From contig JAGKSW010000127.1 in the NCBI GenBank assembly GCA_018993265.1, positions 1 to 39,902 of the forward strand: a stretch of DNA of 39,902 nt, given 5' to 3'. The notes under the pieces are model-generated. The model was not told where the DNA came from. It ran no database searches and saw only the letters and a list, made by a program, of their open reading frames with translations. Numbering within the stretch: position 1 is the stretch's first letter; each line of letters starts with the position of its first letter. Below are positions 1-8,298 of this stretch, piece by piece. Source of the DNA: Nostoc sp. TH1S01 (GTDB taxonomy: Bacteria > Cyanobacteriota > Cyanobacteriia > Cyanobacteriales > Nostocaceae). Position numbers and translations under genes: made by a program.

Positions 1-1
1 T

Positions 2-586
2 TCGCTACGAAATTTAGGACGCAATGAAGAAGCACTTATTAGTATTGATAAGTCTTTGGAATTGAAATATGATGACTATTATTCTTGGAAGTGGCGAGGT
101 ATAGTACTTTCTGAATTAGATAAATATGAAGAAGCACTCACTAGTCTAAACAAAGCTTTAGAATTTAAACTTAATGATGATTTGTCTGACCTCTATTATG
201 TATGGAAATGGCGAAGCATAATATTTAACAAACTAGGACAGTATGAAGAACAACTCATCAGCATAGACAAAGCTTTAGAATTTGAAATTAATGATGACTT
301 TCATTATGCCTGTTACGATCGGGGGATTGCGCTCAAGAATTTAGGACGCAATGAAGAAGCGATCGCCTCCTACGATAAAGCTTTAGAATTTAAACCTGAT
401 TTACATGAAGCTTGGAACAAAAAAGCTTGCTGTTATGCACTTCAAGGGAATATTGAGCAGGCATTAGAAAATCTACAACAAGCAATTAATCTCAATCCTG
501 ACAAATATCGAGAAAGCGCAAAAACTAACTCTGATTTTGATAATATTCGCCATGTTAAACGCTTTCAATCATTGATTCAAGGTTAG
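2..586 (+). CDS. TPR-repeat protein, 5'-truncated by the window edge
   Basis: The frame is open from base 2, and codons before the first possible internal start (TTG at 56) continue the same repeat pattern (RNLGRNEEALISIDKSLE), so the gene begins outside the window. The visible part has at least four TPR-like helix pairs, each ending in a 'DKALEF'-type helix. Two carry an unusual tryptophan-rich first helix (YYSWKWRG, YYVWKWRS). The last unit (EALENLQQAINLNP) is followed by a tail KYRESAKTNSDFDNIR, a C-terminus I recognise from cyanobacterial TPR proteins. TPR arrays mediate protein-protein contacts; no catalytic domain is visible here. Specific function unknown. Neighbouring repeats are similar at DNA level, suggesting recent internal duplication. 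Confidence 0.85.
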   Translation, partial: SLRNLGRNEEALISIDKSLELKYDDYYSWKWRGIVLSELDKYEEALTSLNKALEFKLNDDLSDLYYVWKWRSIIFNKLGQYEEQLISIDKALEFEINDDFHYACYDRGIALKNLGRNEEAIASYDKALEFKPDLHEAWNKKACCYALQGNIEQALENLQQAINLNPDKYRESAKTNSDFDNIRHVKRFQSLIQG

Positions 587-688
587 CTACTGAGCAATTA
601 AAACATTTGTTACGCCTAATCAATAACAAAGTGGAAATCAGAAAAATAAATTAAAATAATCTCTAAAGAAGCTATAGCTAACAAAAAG

Positions 689-910
689 ATGAATGGTCAA
701 TTGATTAAGCTGATTTATGAAATTGAACTTCAACCAGGGGAAAAACTGAATCTCCCAGAATCAGTACTTGAAAATGTCGCTGCGGGACGCTGGGTAATCA
801 CTATTCAACAAAAAGCAGAAGCACCCGAATCTATCCGTAACCATGATGCTTTTTTGAACGGCTACGCCCCAGAAGACGAAGGACTTTACGATGATTATCC
901 AAGCCGGTGA
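689..910 (+). CDS. Small acidic conserved hypothetical protein, antitoxin-like
   Basis: A 73-aa ORF starting ATG about 100 bp after the TPR gene. The N-terminal half (LIKLIYEIELQPGEKLNLPESV) looks like a short beta-rich domain. The C-terminus is acidic and ends FLNGYAPEDEGLYDDYPSR. From memory, cyanobacterial proteins with a 'GYxPEDEGLYDDY' tail are often encoded beside PIN-type toxins, so an antitoxin role is possible. No toxin gene follows: the next 450 bp hold only repeats and the pdhC promoter region. It may be an orphan antitoxin or an unrelated small protein. The assignment is inference only. Confidence 0.5.
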   Translation: MNGQLIKLIYEIELQPGEKLNLPESVLENVAAGRWVITIQQKAEAPESIRNHDAFLNGYAPEDEGLYDDYPSR

Positions 911-1359
911 ATTTTAACAGTGGACAGTTAACAGTTATTAGTTATCAGATGCTCATCTCTTAAAAAATATAGTAATTAAAGCATCTTTTGGGTATATGAG
1001 GTACAAGCGTAAAACCTAAAACCATGTAGAGACGTTACATGTAACGTCTCTACAGTATTTCACGAATATCGATAATAGGAAAAGGGGCAGGGTGTAGGGT
1101 GCAGGGGGAATTGGTAAGCCTCGACTCCCTCATTGGTGTGCAAATCCAGCCCCTTGGTGCAACCCGGTTCTGTTTCCCAAACCTCGCTTGTGGGCTGTAA
1201 CAATAGGCGAGAATTAATAATTTTCAGCGCCGTCCAGATATTGTTGACTGCTCAGTGACATAAAATAGAAAGTCTAAAACTCTCTAGCCAAGATACAATT
1301 CGATCTGGCAAAAGCTGTTAAAGTCCATAAATTATTTATCGATTCTGAAACCACCATAT
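911..1359. other. Intergenic region with dispersed repeat and pdhC upstream region
   Basis: No convincing gene in 449 bp. It contains short direct repeats (GTTAACAGTTA-type) just after the upstream gene, a copy of the 92-bp dispersed repeat at 981-1072, a G-rich stretch near 1080-1110 (GGGGCAGGGTGTAGGGTGCA), then about 250 bp of unassigned sequence leading to pdhC. I see no strong Shine-Dalgarno sequence before the pdhC ATG. Confidence 0.5.
981..1072 (+). repeat. 92-bp dispersed repeat with 28-bp perfect palindrome, copy 1
   Basis: Nearly identical to 7591-7682 and related, in inverted orientation, to 16798-16846. At its centre, 1026-1053 is a perfect palindrome made of GTAGAGACGTTACA and its exact reverse complement. 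The flanks (GGTATATGAGGTACAAGCGT before, CAGTATTTCACGAATATC after) are shared with copy 2, so the repeated unit is larger than the hairpin. No ORF inside. It behaves like a non-autonomous miniature element or REP-like unit. Confidence 0.85.
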
Positions 1360-2664
1360 ATGAGCATTCACGAAATATTCATGCCGGCGCTTAGTTCCAC
1401 CATGACTGAAGGTAAAATTGTTTCTTGGGTAAAATCGCCAGGGGATAAAGTGGAAAAAGGCGAGACAGTGGTGGTTGTCGAGTCAGATAAGGCAGACATG
1501 GATGTAGAAACCTTTTATGAAGGTTATCTAGCCCACATCATTGTAGATGCTGGTGGAACTGCTAGTGTAGGTAGTGCGATCGCTTATGTAGCTGAAACTG
1601 AAGCAGAAATTGAAGCCGCAAAATCTCTGGCTAATTCGGGTAGCTCTGCGGCGACAACTCCTGCTCCTGAAAAAGTACCAGCAACCGCATCTGTCGGCGC
1701 ACCCACCGCAGCCGCTCAAAACGGTAACGGCTCGAACCACAAAGAAGGTAGACTCGTCGCTTCCCCCCGCGCCCGCAAGTTAGCAAAAGAATTAAAAGTT
1801 GATTTAACTAACCTCAAAGGTAGTGGCCCTTACGGTCGCATTGTGGCTGAAGATGTGGAAGCTGTAGTGGGTAAGGCTAAACCAGCAGCCTCCGTAACTC
1901 CTGCACCAACTGTTGCACCAATACCAGCAGCCGCTGCACCAGTCCCAGCCGCACCCGCACCAGTTCCCGCCGCCGCCAGCAGTGCAGTTTCTGGTCAAGT
2001 TGTACCTTTCACGACTCTGCAAAATGCTGTAGTGCGGGGTATGGTTGCGAGTTTAGCTGTACCTGTTTTCCGTGTAGGCTACACAATTACCACCGATGGT
2101 TTAGATAAGCTTTACAAACAAATTAAATCAAAAGGCGTGACCATGACTGCGTTACTGGCGAAAGCTGTCGCAGTCACACTACAAAAACATCCCTTAATCA
2201 ACGCCAGCTATTCTGATCAAGGAATTGTCTACCATTCTGATATTAATATTTCTGTAGCTGTGGCAATGGATGATGGAGGATTGATTACACCTGTATTGCG
2301 GAATGCAGACATGGTAGATATTTATTCTCTCTCACGTAATTGGAAATCTTTAGTAGACCGCGCTCGCGCCAAACAATTACAACCAGATGAATACAACAGT
2401 GGTACGTTTACCCTGTCTAATTTGGGGATGTTTGGTGTCGATACTTTTGATGCCATTTTACCACCAGGACAAGGTTCCATTCTGGCGATCGGTGCGGCTC
2501 GTCCTCAACTGGTTGCTACTCCTGATGGTTTGTTTGGAGTACGTCAACAAATGCAGGTAAATATCACCTGTGACCACCGCATTATTTATGGCGCTCACGC
2601 CGCAGCCTTCCTGCAAGACTTGGCGAAGTTAATAGAAACTAACGCTGAATCTTTAACGCTGTAA
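1360..2664 (+). CDS. pdhC: Dihydrolipoamide acetyltransferase (E2) of pyruvate dehydrogenase
   Basis: A 434-aa E2 subunit that transfers acetyl groups from lipoyl-lysine to CoA in the pyruvate dehydrogenase complex. Order of domains: one lipoyl domain (about 1-78) with the lipoylated lysine at K44 in VESDKADMD; an Ala/Pro-rich linker; a peripheral-subunit-binding domain (about 132-170, SPRARKLAKEL and GSGPYGRIVAEDV); a second Ala/Pro-rich linker (about 175-210); and the catalytic domain ending in CDHRIIYGA with catalytic His406. The usual bacterial DHRxxDG motif has Tyr instead of Asp here, which I recall as normal for cyanobacterial and plastid E2 enzymes. The single lipoyl domain also fits that group. 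Often annotated odhB in cyanobacteria, but the sequence fits the pyruvate enzyme. It stands alone, without E1 or E3 genes alongside. Confidence 0.93.
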   Translation: MSIHEIFMPALSSTMTEGKIVSWVKSPGDKVEKGETVVVVESDKADMDVETFYEGYLAHIIVDAGGTASVGSAIAYVAETEAEIEAAKSLANSGSSAATTPAPEKVPATASVGAPTAAAQNGNGSNHKEGRLVASPRARKLAKELKVDLTNLKGSGPYGRIVAEDVEAVVGKAKPAASVTPAPTVAPIPAAAAPVPAAPAPVPAAASSAVSGQVVPFTTLQNAVVRGMVASLAVPVFRVGYTITTDGLDKLYKQIKSKGVTMTALLAKAVAVTLQKHPLINASYSDQGIVYHSDINISVAVAMDDGGLITPVLRNADMVDIYSLSRNWKSLVDRARAKQLQPDEYNSGTFTLSNLGMFGVDTFDAILPPGQGSILAIGAARPQLVATPDGLFGVRQQMQVNITCDHRIIYGAHAAAFLQDLAKLIETNAESLTL

Positions 2665-2699
2665 CTGATAGCAGAATGCAGAAGAATTTTAGTTTTTGG

Positions 2700-2730
2700 A
2701 TTTTAGATTGGTTGATTACAAATCTAAAAT
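2700..2730. repeat. AT-rich inverted repeat downstream of pdhC
   Basis: ATTTTAGATT (2700-2709) is the exact reverse complement of AATCTAAAAT (2721-2730), leaving an 11-nt loop. It lies 36 bp after the pdhC stop. The stem is all A/T except one pair, so it would be a weak terminator; it may simply be one of the 'TTTTAGATTTT' spacer repeats common in these genomes. Confidence 0.4.
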
Positions 2731-2799
2731 TTAAAATGACGAATCCAAAATTGGCAGGTCAGGAGATATGAGATAAAAAATAATTACTTTTTCTGACTA

Positions 2800-2896
2800 A
2801 TATCATGTCTGCTAAATTACTTGTCATGGCGATTGCTTCGTTCCACTTCGTTACACTCGCAATGACATACTGTAACTGATTAAGCAGACTTGATAT
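2800..2896. repeat. Imperfect inverted-repeat element (MITE-like)
   Basis: The ends ATATCATGTCTGCT and AGCAGACTTGATAT are near-perfect inverted repeats, and the arms continue inward imperfectly (TTACTTGTCAT against ATGACATACTGTAA). The core, GATTGCTTCGTTCCACTTCG followed by TTACACTCGCAATGAC, resembles the right arm of the element at 4222-4345, so the two look like members of one family. No coding capacity. Confidence 0.55.
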
Positions 2897-2960
2897 AAGA
2901 CTTTTGCCAAATGTCTTATCTGCTTTTGCCTATTACACTGAATTAATAAAAGCAAAATTT

Positions 2961-2999
2961 GAGACCTAGATTATTTAAAATTCTAGGTCTCTGTTTTTA
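2961..2999 (+). terminator. Rho-independent-type hairpin
   Basis: GAGACCTAGA (2961-2970) pairs perfectly with TCTAGGTCTC (2982-2991) across an 11-nt loop and is followed by TGTTTTTA. It is 297 bp past the pdhC stop and 130 bp before the patatin gene, so it could end a long pdhC transcript or an unannotated transcript. On the other strand the stem is preceded and followed by A/T-rich DNA, so bidirectional use is possible. Confidence 0.55.
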
Positions 3000-3128
3000 T
3001 GTCGATATTTAAGTATTAACACTGAACTATTAGTATTAATCAAAACTATATTATTGAAAACATCTACAGTAAATTTGGCTTGTTGCTTCCTCAAACAACA
3101 GCCATCAAGATGACAATTAGGAGATTAC

Positions 3129-4238
3129 ATGGCTTATCGCTACAAAATATTGTCTATTGACGGCGGCGGTATTCGCGGTATCATCCCAGCAATTATTTTG
3201 GCAGAAATCGAAAAACGCACAGGTAAACCGATTTGTAAGCTATTTGATTTAATTGCTGGAACCTCAACAGGGGGTATTTTATCTGCTGCTTTAACTAAGC
3301 CACATCCTAGCAATACCAATCAACCACAGTTTAAAGCCGCAGATTTAATTGACATCTATCGCAAAGAAGGAAAGCGGATTTTTGCTGAATCTGCACTAGC
3401 AAAAAATCTCAAAATTGATGATATTTTAAAGGCCAAATATTCCTCTAAAGGCAGAGACGAAGTTTTAACAGAATATTTGCAAGATACTTTCCTCAAGAAA
3501 GCACTAACTGACCTGTTTATTACTAGCTATGACATTGAATTGCGGATGCCAATTTTCTTTGTCAATAATGTGAAAGACCAAAAATTAGGCGAAAACTTCC
3601 GCAAAATTTGTGATGGTTACACCATGAAGCAAGCAGGAATGGCTACTTCTGCTGCACCAACTTATTTCAAACCTTACAGAATTGATACAGCTGACCCAAC
3701 AAATGGTGGTTACTATGCCTTGGTGGATGGTGGCGTATTTGCTAACAATCCTACATCCTTGGCAATTATGGAAGCTTTAATTTCTTCTGCTAGACCTGAC
3801 CCACAAAAACCAGACAAACAACCTCTGACTATCAATGATATTCTCGTAGTTTCATTAGGTACAGGCTCTCTGAATCGTCGATATAATTACGATCAAGCTG
3901 TGGATTGGGGTTTGGTTCAGTGGGTACAGCCGTTGCTGAATATTACCTTGGATGGTAGTAGTGAGTCGGTAGCTTGTCAATTAGAGCAGATGTTACCACA
4001 AGCTGATGGTTATCCTAAACAATACTACCGTTTCCAACGACAGTTAACTAAAGCTAATGACAATATGGATGATACTAGTCCAGAAAATATTGCGCGATTG
4101 ATAACATTATCACAACAGATTATTGAGCAAAGAGATTCGGAATTAGATGAACTTTGTCAACAACTAACACAAGGACTAACTCAACAAGCACAGCCAGAAA
4201 AATCAGTTCTTGTGGGAACAGGACTTACGCAAAAATAA
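3129..4238 (+). CDS. Patatin-like phospholipase
   Basis: A 369-aa patatin-family acyl hydrolase, expected to cleave acyl esters of lipids with a Ser-Asp dyad. Visible motifs: oxyanion-hole glycines DGGGIRG (11-17), nucleophile elbow GTSTG with Ser46, and the catalytic Asp200 in DGGVFANNP. The hydrophobic NNP block and 'ATSAAPTYF' are also typical. No signal peptide is seen, so it is probably cytosolic or peripherally membrane-bound. The start is well supported: AGGAG at 3119-3123, five bases before ATG. The last residues (GLTQK) and the stop codon lie within the inverted-repeat element at 4222-4345, so the native C-terminus may have been replaced. Related patatins occur in some anti-phage systems, but nothing adjacent supports that role here. 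Confidence 0.9.
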   Translation: MAYRYKILSIDGGGIRGIIPAIILAEIEKRTGKPICKLFDLIAGTSTGGILSAALTKPHPSNTNQPQFKAADLIDIYRKEGKRIFAESALAKNLKIDDILKAKYSSKGRDEVLTEYLQDTFLKKALTDLFITSYDIELRMPIFFVNNVKDQKLGENFRKICDGYTMKQAGMATSAAPTYFKPYRIDTADPTNGGYYALVDGGVFANNPTSLAIMEALISSARPDPQKPDKQPLTINDILVVSLGTGSLNRRYNYDQAVDWGLVQWVQPLLNITLDGSSESVACQLEQMLPQADGYPKQYYRFQRQLTKANDNMDDTSPENIARLITLSQQIIEQRDSELDELCQQLTQGLTQQAQPEKSVLVGTGLTQK

Positions 4239-4345
4239 CGTAACTCCGTCATTACGAGCGATAGGGAAGCAATCCCCTCTGACGCTGAGATTGCTTCCCT
4301 ACACTCCGTTCCGATCGCAATGACAATATCGGAGTTGCGTAAGTC
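4222..4345. repeat. MITE-like inverted-repeat element overlapping the patatin 3' end
   Basis: Both ends carry ACTTACGCAA in inverted orientation (4223-4232 and 4335-4344). The arms continue with AACTCCG, TCATT(A/G)CGA and (A)GGGAAGCAATC on the left, matched by GATTGCTTCCCT, CGCAATGA and CGGAGTT on the right. No ORF. The length (about 124 bp) and inverted ends fit a miniature element; 'GACTTACGCAA' ends are, from memory, frequent in Nostoc spacers. It supplies the stop codon of the patatin gene. Confidence 0.7.
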
Positions 4346-4917
4346 ATATATATACTTATTGATTCTGACTTCTGACTCCTGGGTGCTGAATTCTTACGAG
4401 AAGCTTGGCACTGTGTTGAATACTAAATAATTAAATCAATCACCAAGATGTTATTAATATAACTTATCAATGATTAGATACCTGCATTGAAAGTGACAAC
4501 ATATCAATTTTATTAATACTAGCTAGGTAACTGGTTAAGTAATCCTTTATATACTCAGCTAGAGAAAATAAATTAGTTTATATGTTAACTGTATTTAAAA
4601 ACCAAAAAAGCTAAAATTATGGTTGAATGCAATATTTCGCAGAAATTTAATTAAAGTTTGGGTGGTAATTGTGTGCAGTAAATAACATTGAGTAAGCTAT
4701 AAAATAGTAGAATTGCTAGATTACTGAGATGAGCAAAGGTTAAGCTGTTGCATAAGTGTTATTAGTAATCATCCTAAAATATACATATATAAAATTTAGT
4801 GAAGCGTGATTAATTGTACAAGTTAATAATTTTTTGATTTTCAAATTGTGCAGTTTTGAATGCGATTTATCTTGAAGAATTTGTCTTAAAATCACTCCAC
4901 GGGTATAAGGCAGAATC
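4346..4917. other. AT-rich intergenic region, no feature recognised
   Basis: About 570 bp between the miniature element and the MFS transporter gene. It is strongly A/T-rich with many stops in all frames. I see no credible ORF, stable hairpin or repeat. The last 100 bp should hold the transporter promoter, but no clear -35/-10 pair stands out. Confidence 0.5.
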
Positions 4918-6111
4918 ATGGTTAACTCTTGCAACACCAACCGGGAAATATTATGGCGACAAGTTTGGGGATTAGCCGCTTTACTAGTCGCAATTATCCT
5001 CAGTTGGATGGCGTATGCTTTTTATCAACCAAAGATATTGCAAGATTTAGAATTGGTTGAATTAGCAGGTTGGTTGGGAATTGTGCAAGGGTTAATCGTT
5101 GCGGTTATTGAACCTTTGAATGGTGGAATTTCTGATCGCCTCCAGCAACGTTTGGGTAGTCGCTTACCGATGATTAGTACGGGAGTGCTGTTAGCTGGTT
5201 TAATTTTTGTCAGTGTTTCGTTATTGGCTGACTACAATTTACCCACGGGTATGCGGTGGATAATTCCCGTACTGATGACAGCTTGGGTAATCGCTATGAT
5301 TATTTTTCGTGGCCCGGCGATCGCACTTTTAACTCAGTTTGTCCCAACAACCGAATTACCTCAAGTCAATGCCATCTTAGTACTTATCTTTGGTACAGTG
5401 GGAGCGATCGCACCGTTATTACACACCTTACTTGATAGTATTGGTGCGTCGATTACCTTCATGTTAGGTGCGATCGCTTTAGTTTTGGGCGCATATATTT
5501 TGCAATTATTCACTCCTAAACATACTTTTATTCCCTCGATTCATCCAAATAAATCGGTTACTATACCGTCTGTATTACTACTTGTAATTTTTATCATCGG
5601 TTTAGCGACAGGATTTGAAATTAACTTGTTATTGGACATTTTTCCCCAAAAGTTGCAAACTCAGCTACCAGGACTGTCAGTAGAATTTATTGCTTCGGAG
5701 ATATTATTAGTTTCCGCGATCGCATCTGTACCTTTAGGTGACTGGACAGCAGATTTGGGTGCAAACAAGTCGATGTTGCTGGGTGTCGGAACAATGACAG
5801 GCTTGATGGGGTTAACAGTATTAAACGATAGTTATATTCTAGCGATCGCCTTAATTCTCGCTTTCGGTATTAGTTTGAGTTTAGTCTTGATGAGCATAAT
5901 TCCCTTAGTACTGGGAAAACTACCCGCAACTGAGGCTGGCTTGGGTATAGGTTTATATTTGGGTGGGAGTGCTGGCGGAACTGCGATCATTTCATTATTA
6001 ATGAAGCAAATTGGTATTGCATCTGTCGGTGCATTTTTGTTAGCAGAAGTCGCCTGTGTAGCAGTGACTTTGTGTATTCTTTTGTGTAAGAAGTTGGAAA
6101 ATAGAGGCTAG
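4918..6111 (+). CDS. MFS transporter with about 12 transmembrane helices
   Basis: A 397-aa, very hydrophobic integral membrane protein with regularly spaced helices (for example WGLAALLVAIILSWMAY and WIIPVLMTAWVIAMIIF). The loop after helix 2 reads GGISDRLQQRLGSRLPMI (69-86), matching the MFS motif A in the 'SDRxxxxxGxRxP' form used by sugar/cation symporters of the GPH/SLC45 kind. The second half has a matching 'GDWTADLGANKSML' loop. Such proteins move small solutes across the cytoplasmic membrane by proton or sodium coupling. The substrate cannot be told from sequence. Starts ATG after a weak purine stretch (TATAAGGCAG). Apparently monocistronic. Confidence 0.85.
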   Translation: MVNSCNTNREILWRQVWGLAALLVAIILSWMAYAFYQPKILQDLELVELAGWLGIVQGLIVAVIEPLNGGISDRLQQRLGSRLPMISTGVLLAGLIFVSVSLLADYNLPTGMRWIIPVLMTAWVIAMIIFRGPAIALLTQFVPTTELPQVNAILVLIFGTVGAIAPLLHTLLDSIGASITFMLGAIALVLGAYILQLFTPKHTFIPSIHPNKSVTIPSVLLLVIFIIGLATGFEINLLLDIFPQKLQTQLPGLSVEFIASEILLVSAIASVPLGDWTADLGANKSMLLGVGTMTGLMGLTVLNDSYILAIALILAFGISLSLVLMSIIPLVLGKLPATEAGLGIGLYLGGSAGGTAIISLLMKQIGIASVGAFLLAEVACVAVTLCILLCKKLENRG

Positions 6112-6332
6112 TACAAAAAGGCTGAAGTATGTAGACGCGCTTTGCGCGGCTTCCCGAAGGGTAGTCTGAAGTATGAAATGAAAAAAACCTCATAGTGAGC
6201 TTTTCAGCAATTTATAATGGATGCTTTATTTCCGCCGAGATGTACTAGAGGTTAGGGGCTAGGGACTAGGGATTAGAGAAGAAGATTTTTCGAGGTTTTC
6301 TGGTTACGGTAAAAATTCAGGGGAATAAAACA
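6112..6332. other. Spacer with short cyanobacterial repeats
   Basis: Holds a small hairpin-forming repeat (CGCGCTTTGCGCGGCTTCCC near 6136, with GGGAAG-type arms) and, at about 6250-6280, tandem heptamer-like units (GGGGCTAGGGACTAGGGATT) of the same type as the CTAGCCCC run near 27957-27985. AGGGGA near 6319-6325 is the likely ribosome-binding site for cobL. Confidence 0.5.
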
Positions 6333-7535
6333 TTGAAATGGCTTTCTATTATAGGTATTGGCGAAGATGGATTACAGGGTTTAAGTGCGATCGCCCGTTC
6401 TATAATTGCTCAAGCTGAAGTTATTATGGGAGGCGATCGGCATTTGGCTATGCTTCCCAGTGATGACCAGCGCCAAAAAATTCCTTGGACTTCTCCTTTT
6501 AGTGCATCAGTCGCCGAAATTATCAGCCGTCGTGGTCAGCAAATCTGCATTTTAGCCAGTGGCGATCCCATGTGTTACGGCGTGGGTGTGACTTTAACTC
6601 GACATATTCCCATCTCAGAAATCACAATTATTCCCGCACCTTCAGCCTTTAGCCTCGCCTGCGCCAGACTGGGATGGTCATTAACTGAGGTAGAAACTTT
6701 AAGTTTGTGTGGTCGTCCCGCAAATTTGCTTCAGTCTTACATCTATCCCCAAGCCAAGTTATTAATTTTGAGCGCCGATAAGGAAACACCGCAAATTGTG
6801 GCAGAAATCCTCAAAAATCGGGGCTATGGTCAGAGTAAAATGATTGTTCTGGAACGTCTAGGTGGTATTCATGAACGAATAATTGCAATTACAGCCGCCG
6901 CTTGGAGTGAAACAAAAATTGCTGACTTAAATACCATCGCCGTTGAATGTATTGCTGATATTGGCGTTACAGCGTTACCCAGATTCCCAGGATTGCCAGA
7001 TCATGCTTTTCACCATGACGGACAATTAACCAAAAGAGAAGTGAGGGCAATTACTTTATCAACTTTAGCACCCCTACCAGGAGAACTTTTGTGGGATGTC
7101 GGCGCGGGTTGCGGTTCTATTTCCATTGAATGGATGCGAACTCATCCCCGGTGTCGAGCGATCGCCATTGAACAAAATTCATCTAGACTGCAATATATTG
7201 CCGATAACGCCGCCGCTTTGGGTACACCAAACCTAGAAATTATTACGGGAAAATCACCCTCAGCTTTGCAAGACTTACCCACACCAGACGCGATTTTTAT
7301 TGGTGGTGGCGTGACAGTAGCCGGATTGTTTGATATTTGCTGGTCAGCACTATCCCCTGGCGGTCGTTTAGTTGCAAATGCTGTCACCATCGAAGGCGAG
7401 CAAACCTTATTTCAATGGTATGAAAAAGTCGGCGGTAGTTTTACTCGCATCGCCATTCAACGAGCAGAACCCATTGGGAAATTCTTAGGATGGCGAGCAA
7501 TGGCTCCTGTGACTCAATGGATTGCTATCAAATAA
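6333..7535 (+). CDS. cobL: CobL: fused cobalt-precorrin C5 and C15 methyltransferase (CbiE-CbiT)
   Basis: A 400-aa bifunctional enzyme of corrin-ring (vitamin B12) synthesis. The N-terminal half (about 1-200) is a CbiE-type tetrapyrrole methylase: IIGIGEDG at the start, IMGGDRHL, and the LASGDPMCYGVG loop. The C-terminal half (about 215-400) is CbiT-like, a Rossmann methyltransferase with SAM motif WDVGAGCGSISIEW and the IFIGGG block; it methylates C15 and decarboxylates C12. The fusion is the usual form in aerobes and cyanobacteria. Translation probably starts at TTG 6333, since an AGGGGA sequence lies about 8 bases upstream and no in-frame ATG is nearby. No other cob/cbi genes are next to it. 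Confidence 0.93.
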   Translation: MKWLSIIGIGEDGLQGLSAIARSIIAQAEVIMGGDRHLAMLPSDDQRQKIPWTSPFSASVAEIISRRGQQICILASGDPMCYGVGVTLTRHIPISEITIIPAPSAFSLACARLGWSLTEVETLSLCGRPANLLQSYIYPQAKLLILSADKETPQIVAEILKNRGYGQSKMIVLERLGGIHERIIAITAAAWSETKIADLNTIAVECIADIGVTALPRFPGLPDHAFHHDGQLTKREVRAITLSTLAPLPGELLWDVGAGCGSISIEWMRTHPRCRAIAIEQNSSRLQYIADNAAALGTPNLEIITGKSPSALQDLPTPDAIFIGGGVTVAGLFDICWSALSPGGRLVANAVTIEGEQTLFQWYEKVGGSFTRIAIQRAEPIGKFLGWRAMAPVTQWIAIK

Positions 7536-7590
7536 TTTTGCTTCCTGACATACCTACACCTGTTCTCAACAGATAACTTTTGTACGTACA

Positions 7591-7682
7591 GCATATTTTG
7601 GGTACATGAGGTACAAGCGTAAAACCTCAAACCATGTAGAGACGTTACATGTAACGTCTCTACAGTATTTCACGAATATCGA
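7591..7682 (+). repeat. 92-bp dispersed repeat, copy 2
   Basis: Differs from copy 1 (981-1072) at only a few bases, and the 28-bp perfect palindrome is at 7636-7663. Same orientation as copy 1 and also located shortly after the stop of a gene on the plus strand. It is followed by a TGTTCCC heptamer tandem run at about 7702-7725. Confidence 0.85.
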
Positions 7683-8298
7683 AACTGCTGTAAGTCCTGA
7701 AACTGTTCCCTGTTCCCTGTTCCCTCTCTTCACAGATAACTTTTTCAGCACAATTTACTTAAATAAACTTAATAATAATGTGATTAAAAAGCCACACAAG
7801 GCTTAAGAAAAATTCCCATAGTATTGCGACACATTAACGGTATTCAAATTTAGTAAATAGGTCTAGCACTTAAAATTTCAGCGTGCTAGATTAAGGTCAA
7901 GGTACAGAAAGGTTAAGTTTAAGTGAAGTTAACAACTTGAAATTAGAGCCTGTACCTCCTGCTCTAATATCTCAGCGATCGCAACTCAAATATCGCATCC
8001 GATGGAAGTGTTTTCGCCTTAAGTCTATTGATTGATTTTGTTGGAGGTTTTTGAACATACAGCCAGAAATGCCTGCCTATTAGAATCAAGGATGCCAGAG
8101 TTTGAGAACAACGATTGCATTTGTCCACCTTATTTGAGTTAGTTCTTCTGTTTTTTCAATCTTTTCGGACGACCTTTATATTTAAAATACCGCCTCAAGT
8201 TACTGATATTCATCGGTCGTAACTTGGGCGGTTAATAATTTTCAGCAGAAATATTCCCAGACTAAAAACTCACAAACCAATATTTCATACTTCACACT
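7683..8298. other. Long intergenic region with repeats and hairpins
   Basis: No gene recognised. Contents: TGTTCCC heptamer run near 7702-7725; two adjacent hairpins at 7925-7968 (described separately); and an imperfect inverted repeat at about 8190-8233 (ACCGCCTCAAGTTAC against GTAACTTGGGCGGT) lying 65 bp beyond the stop of the phosphoesterase gene, where it could act as a terminator for that minus-strand gene. 8100-8190 has T-rich runs but no ORF. Confidence 0.45.
7925..7968 (+). ncRNA. Candidate structured RNA with CCTCCT exposed in a loop
   Basis: Two hairpins follow each other: AAGTT/AACTT (7927-7939) and a perfect 8-bp stem ATTAGAGC/GCTCTAAT (7942-7949 and 7961-7968). The 11-nt loop of the second is CTGTACCTCCT, so an anti-Shine-Dalgarno-like CCTCCT would be displayed. 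Such loops occur in regulatory sRNAs that bind ribosome-binding sites. I see no clear promoter, and transcription is unproven. It does not match an sRNA family I can name. Confidence 0.25.
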
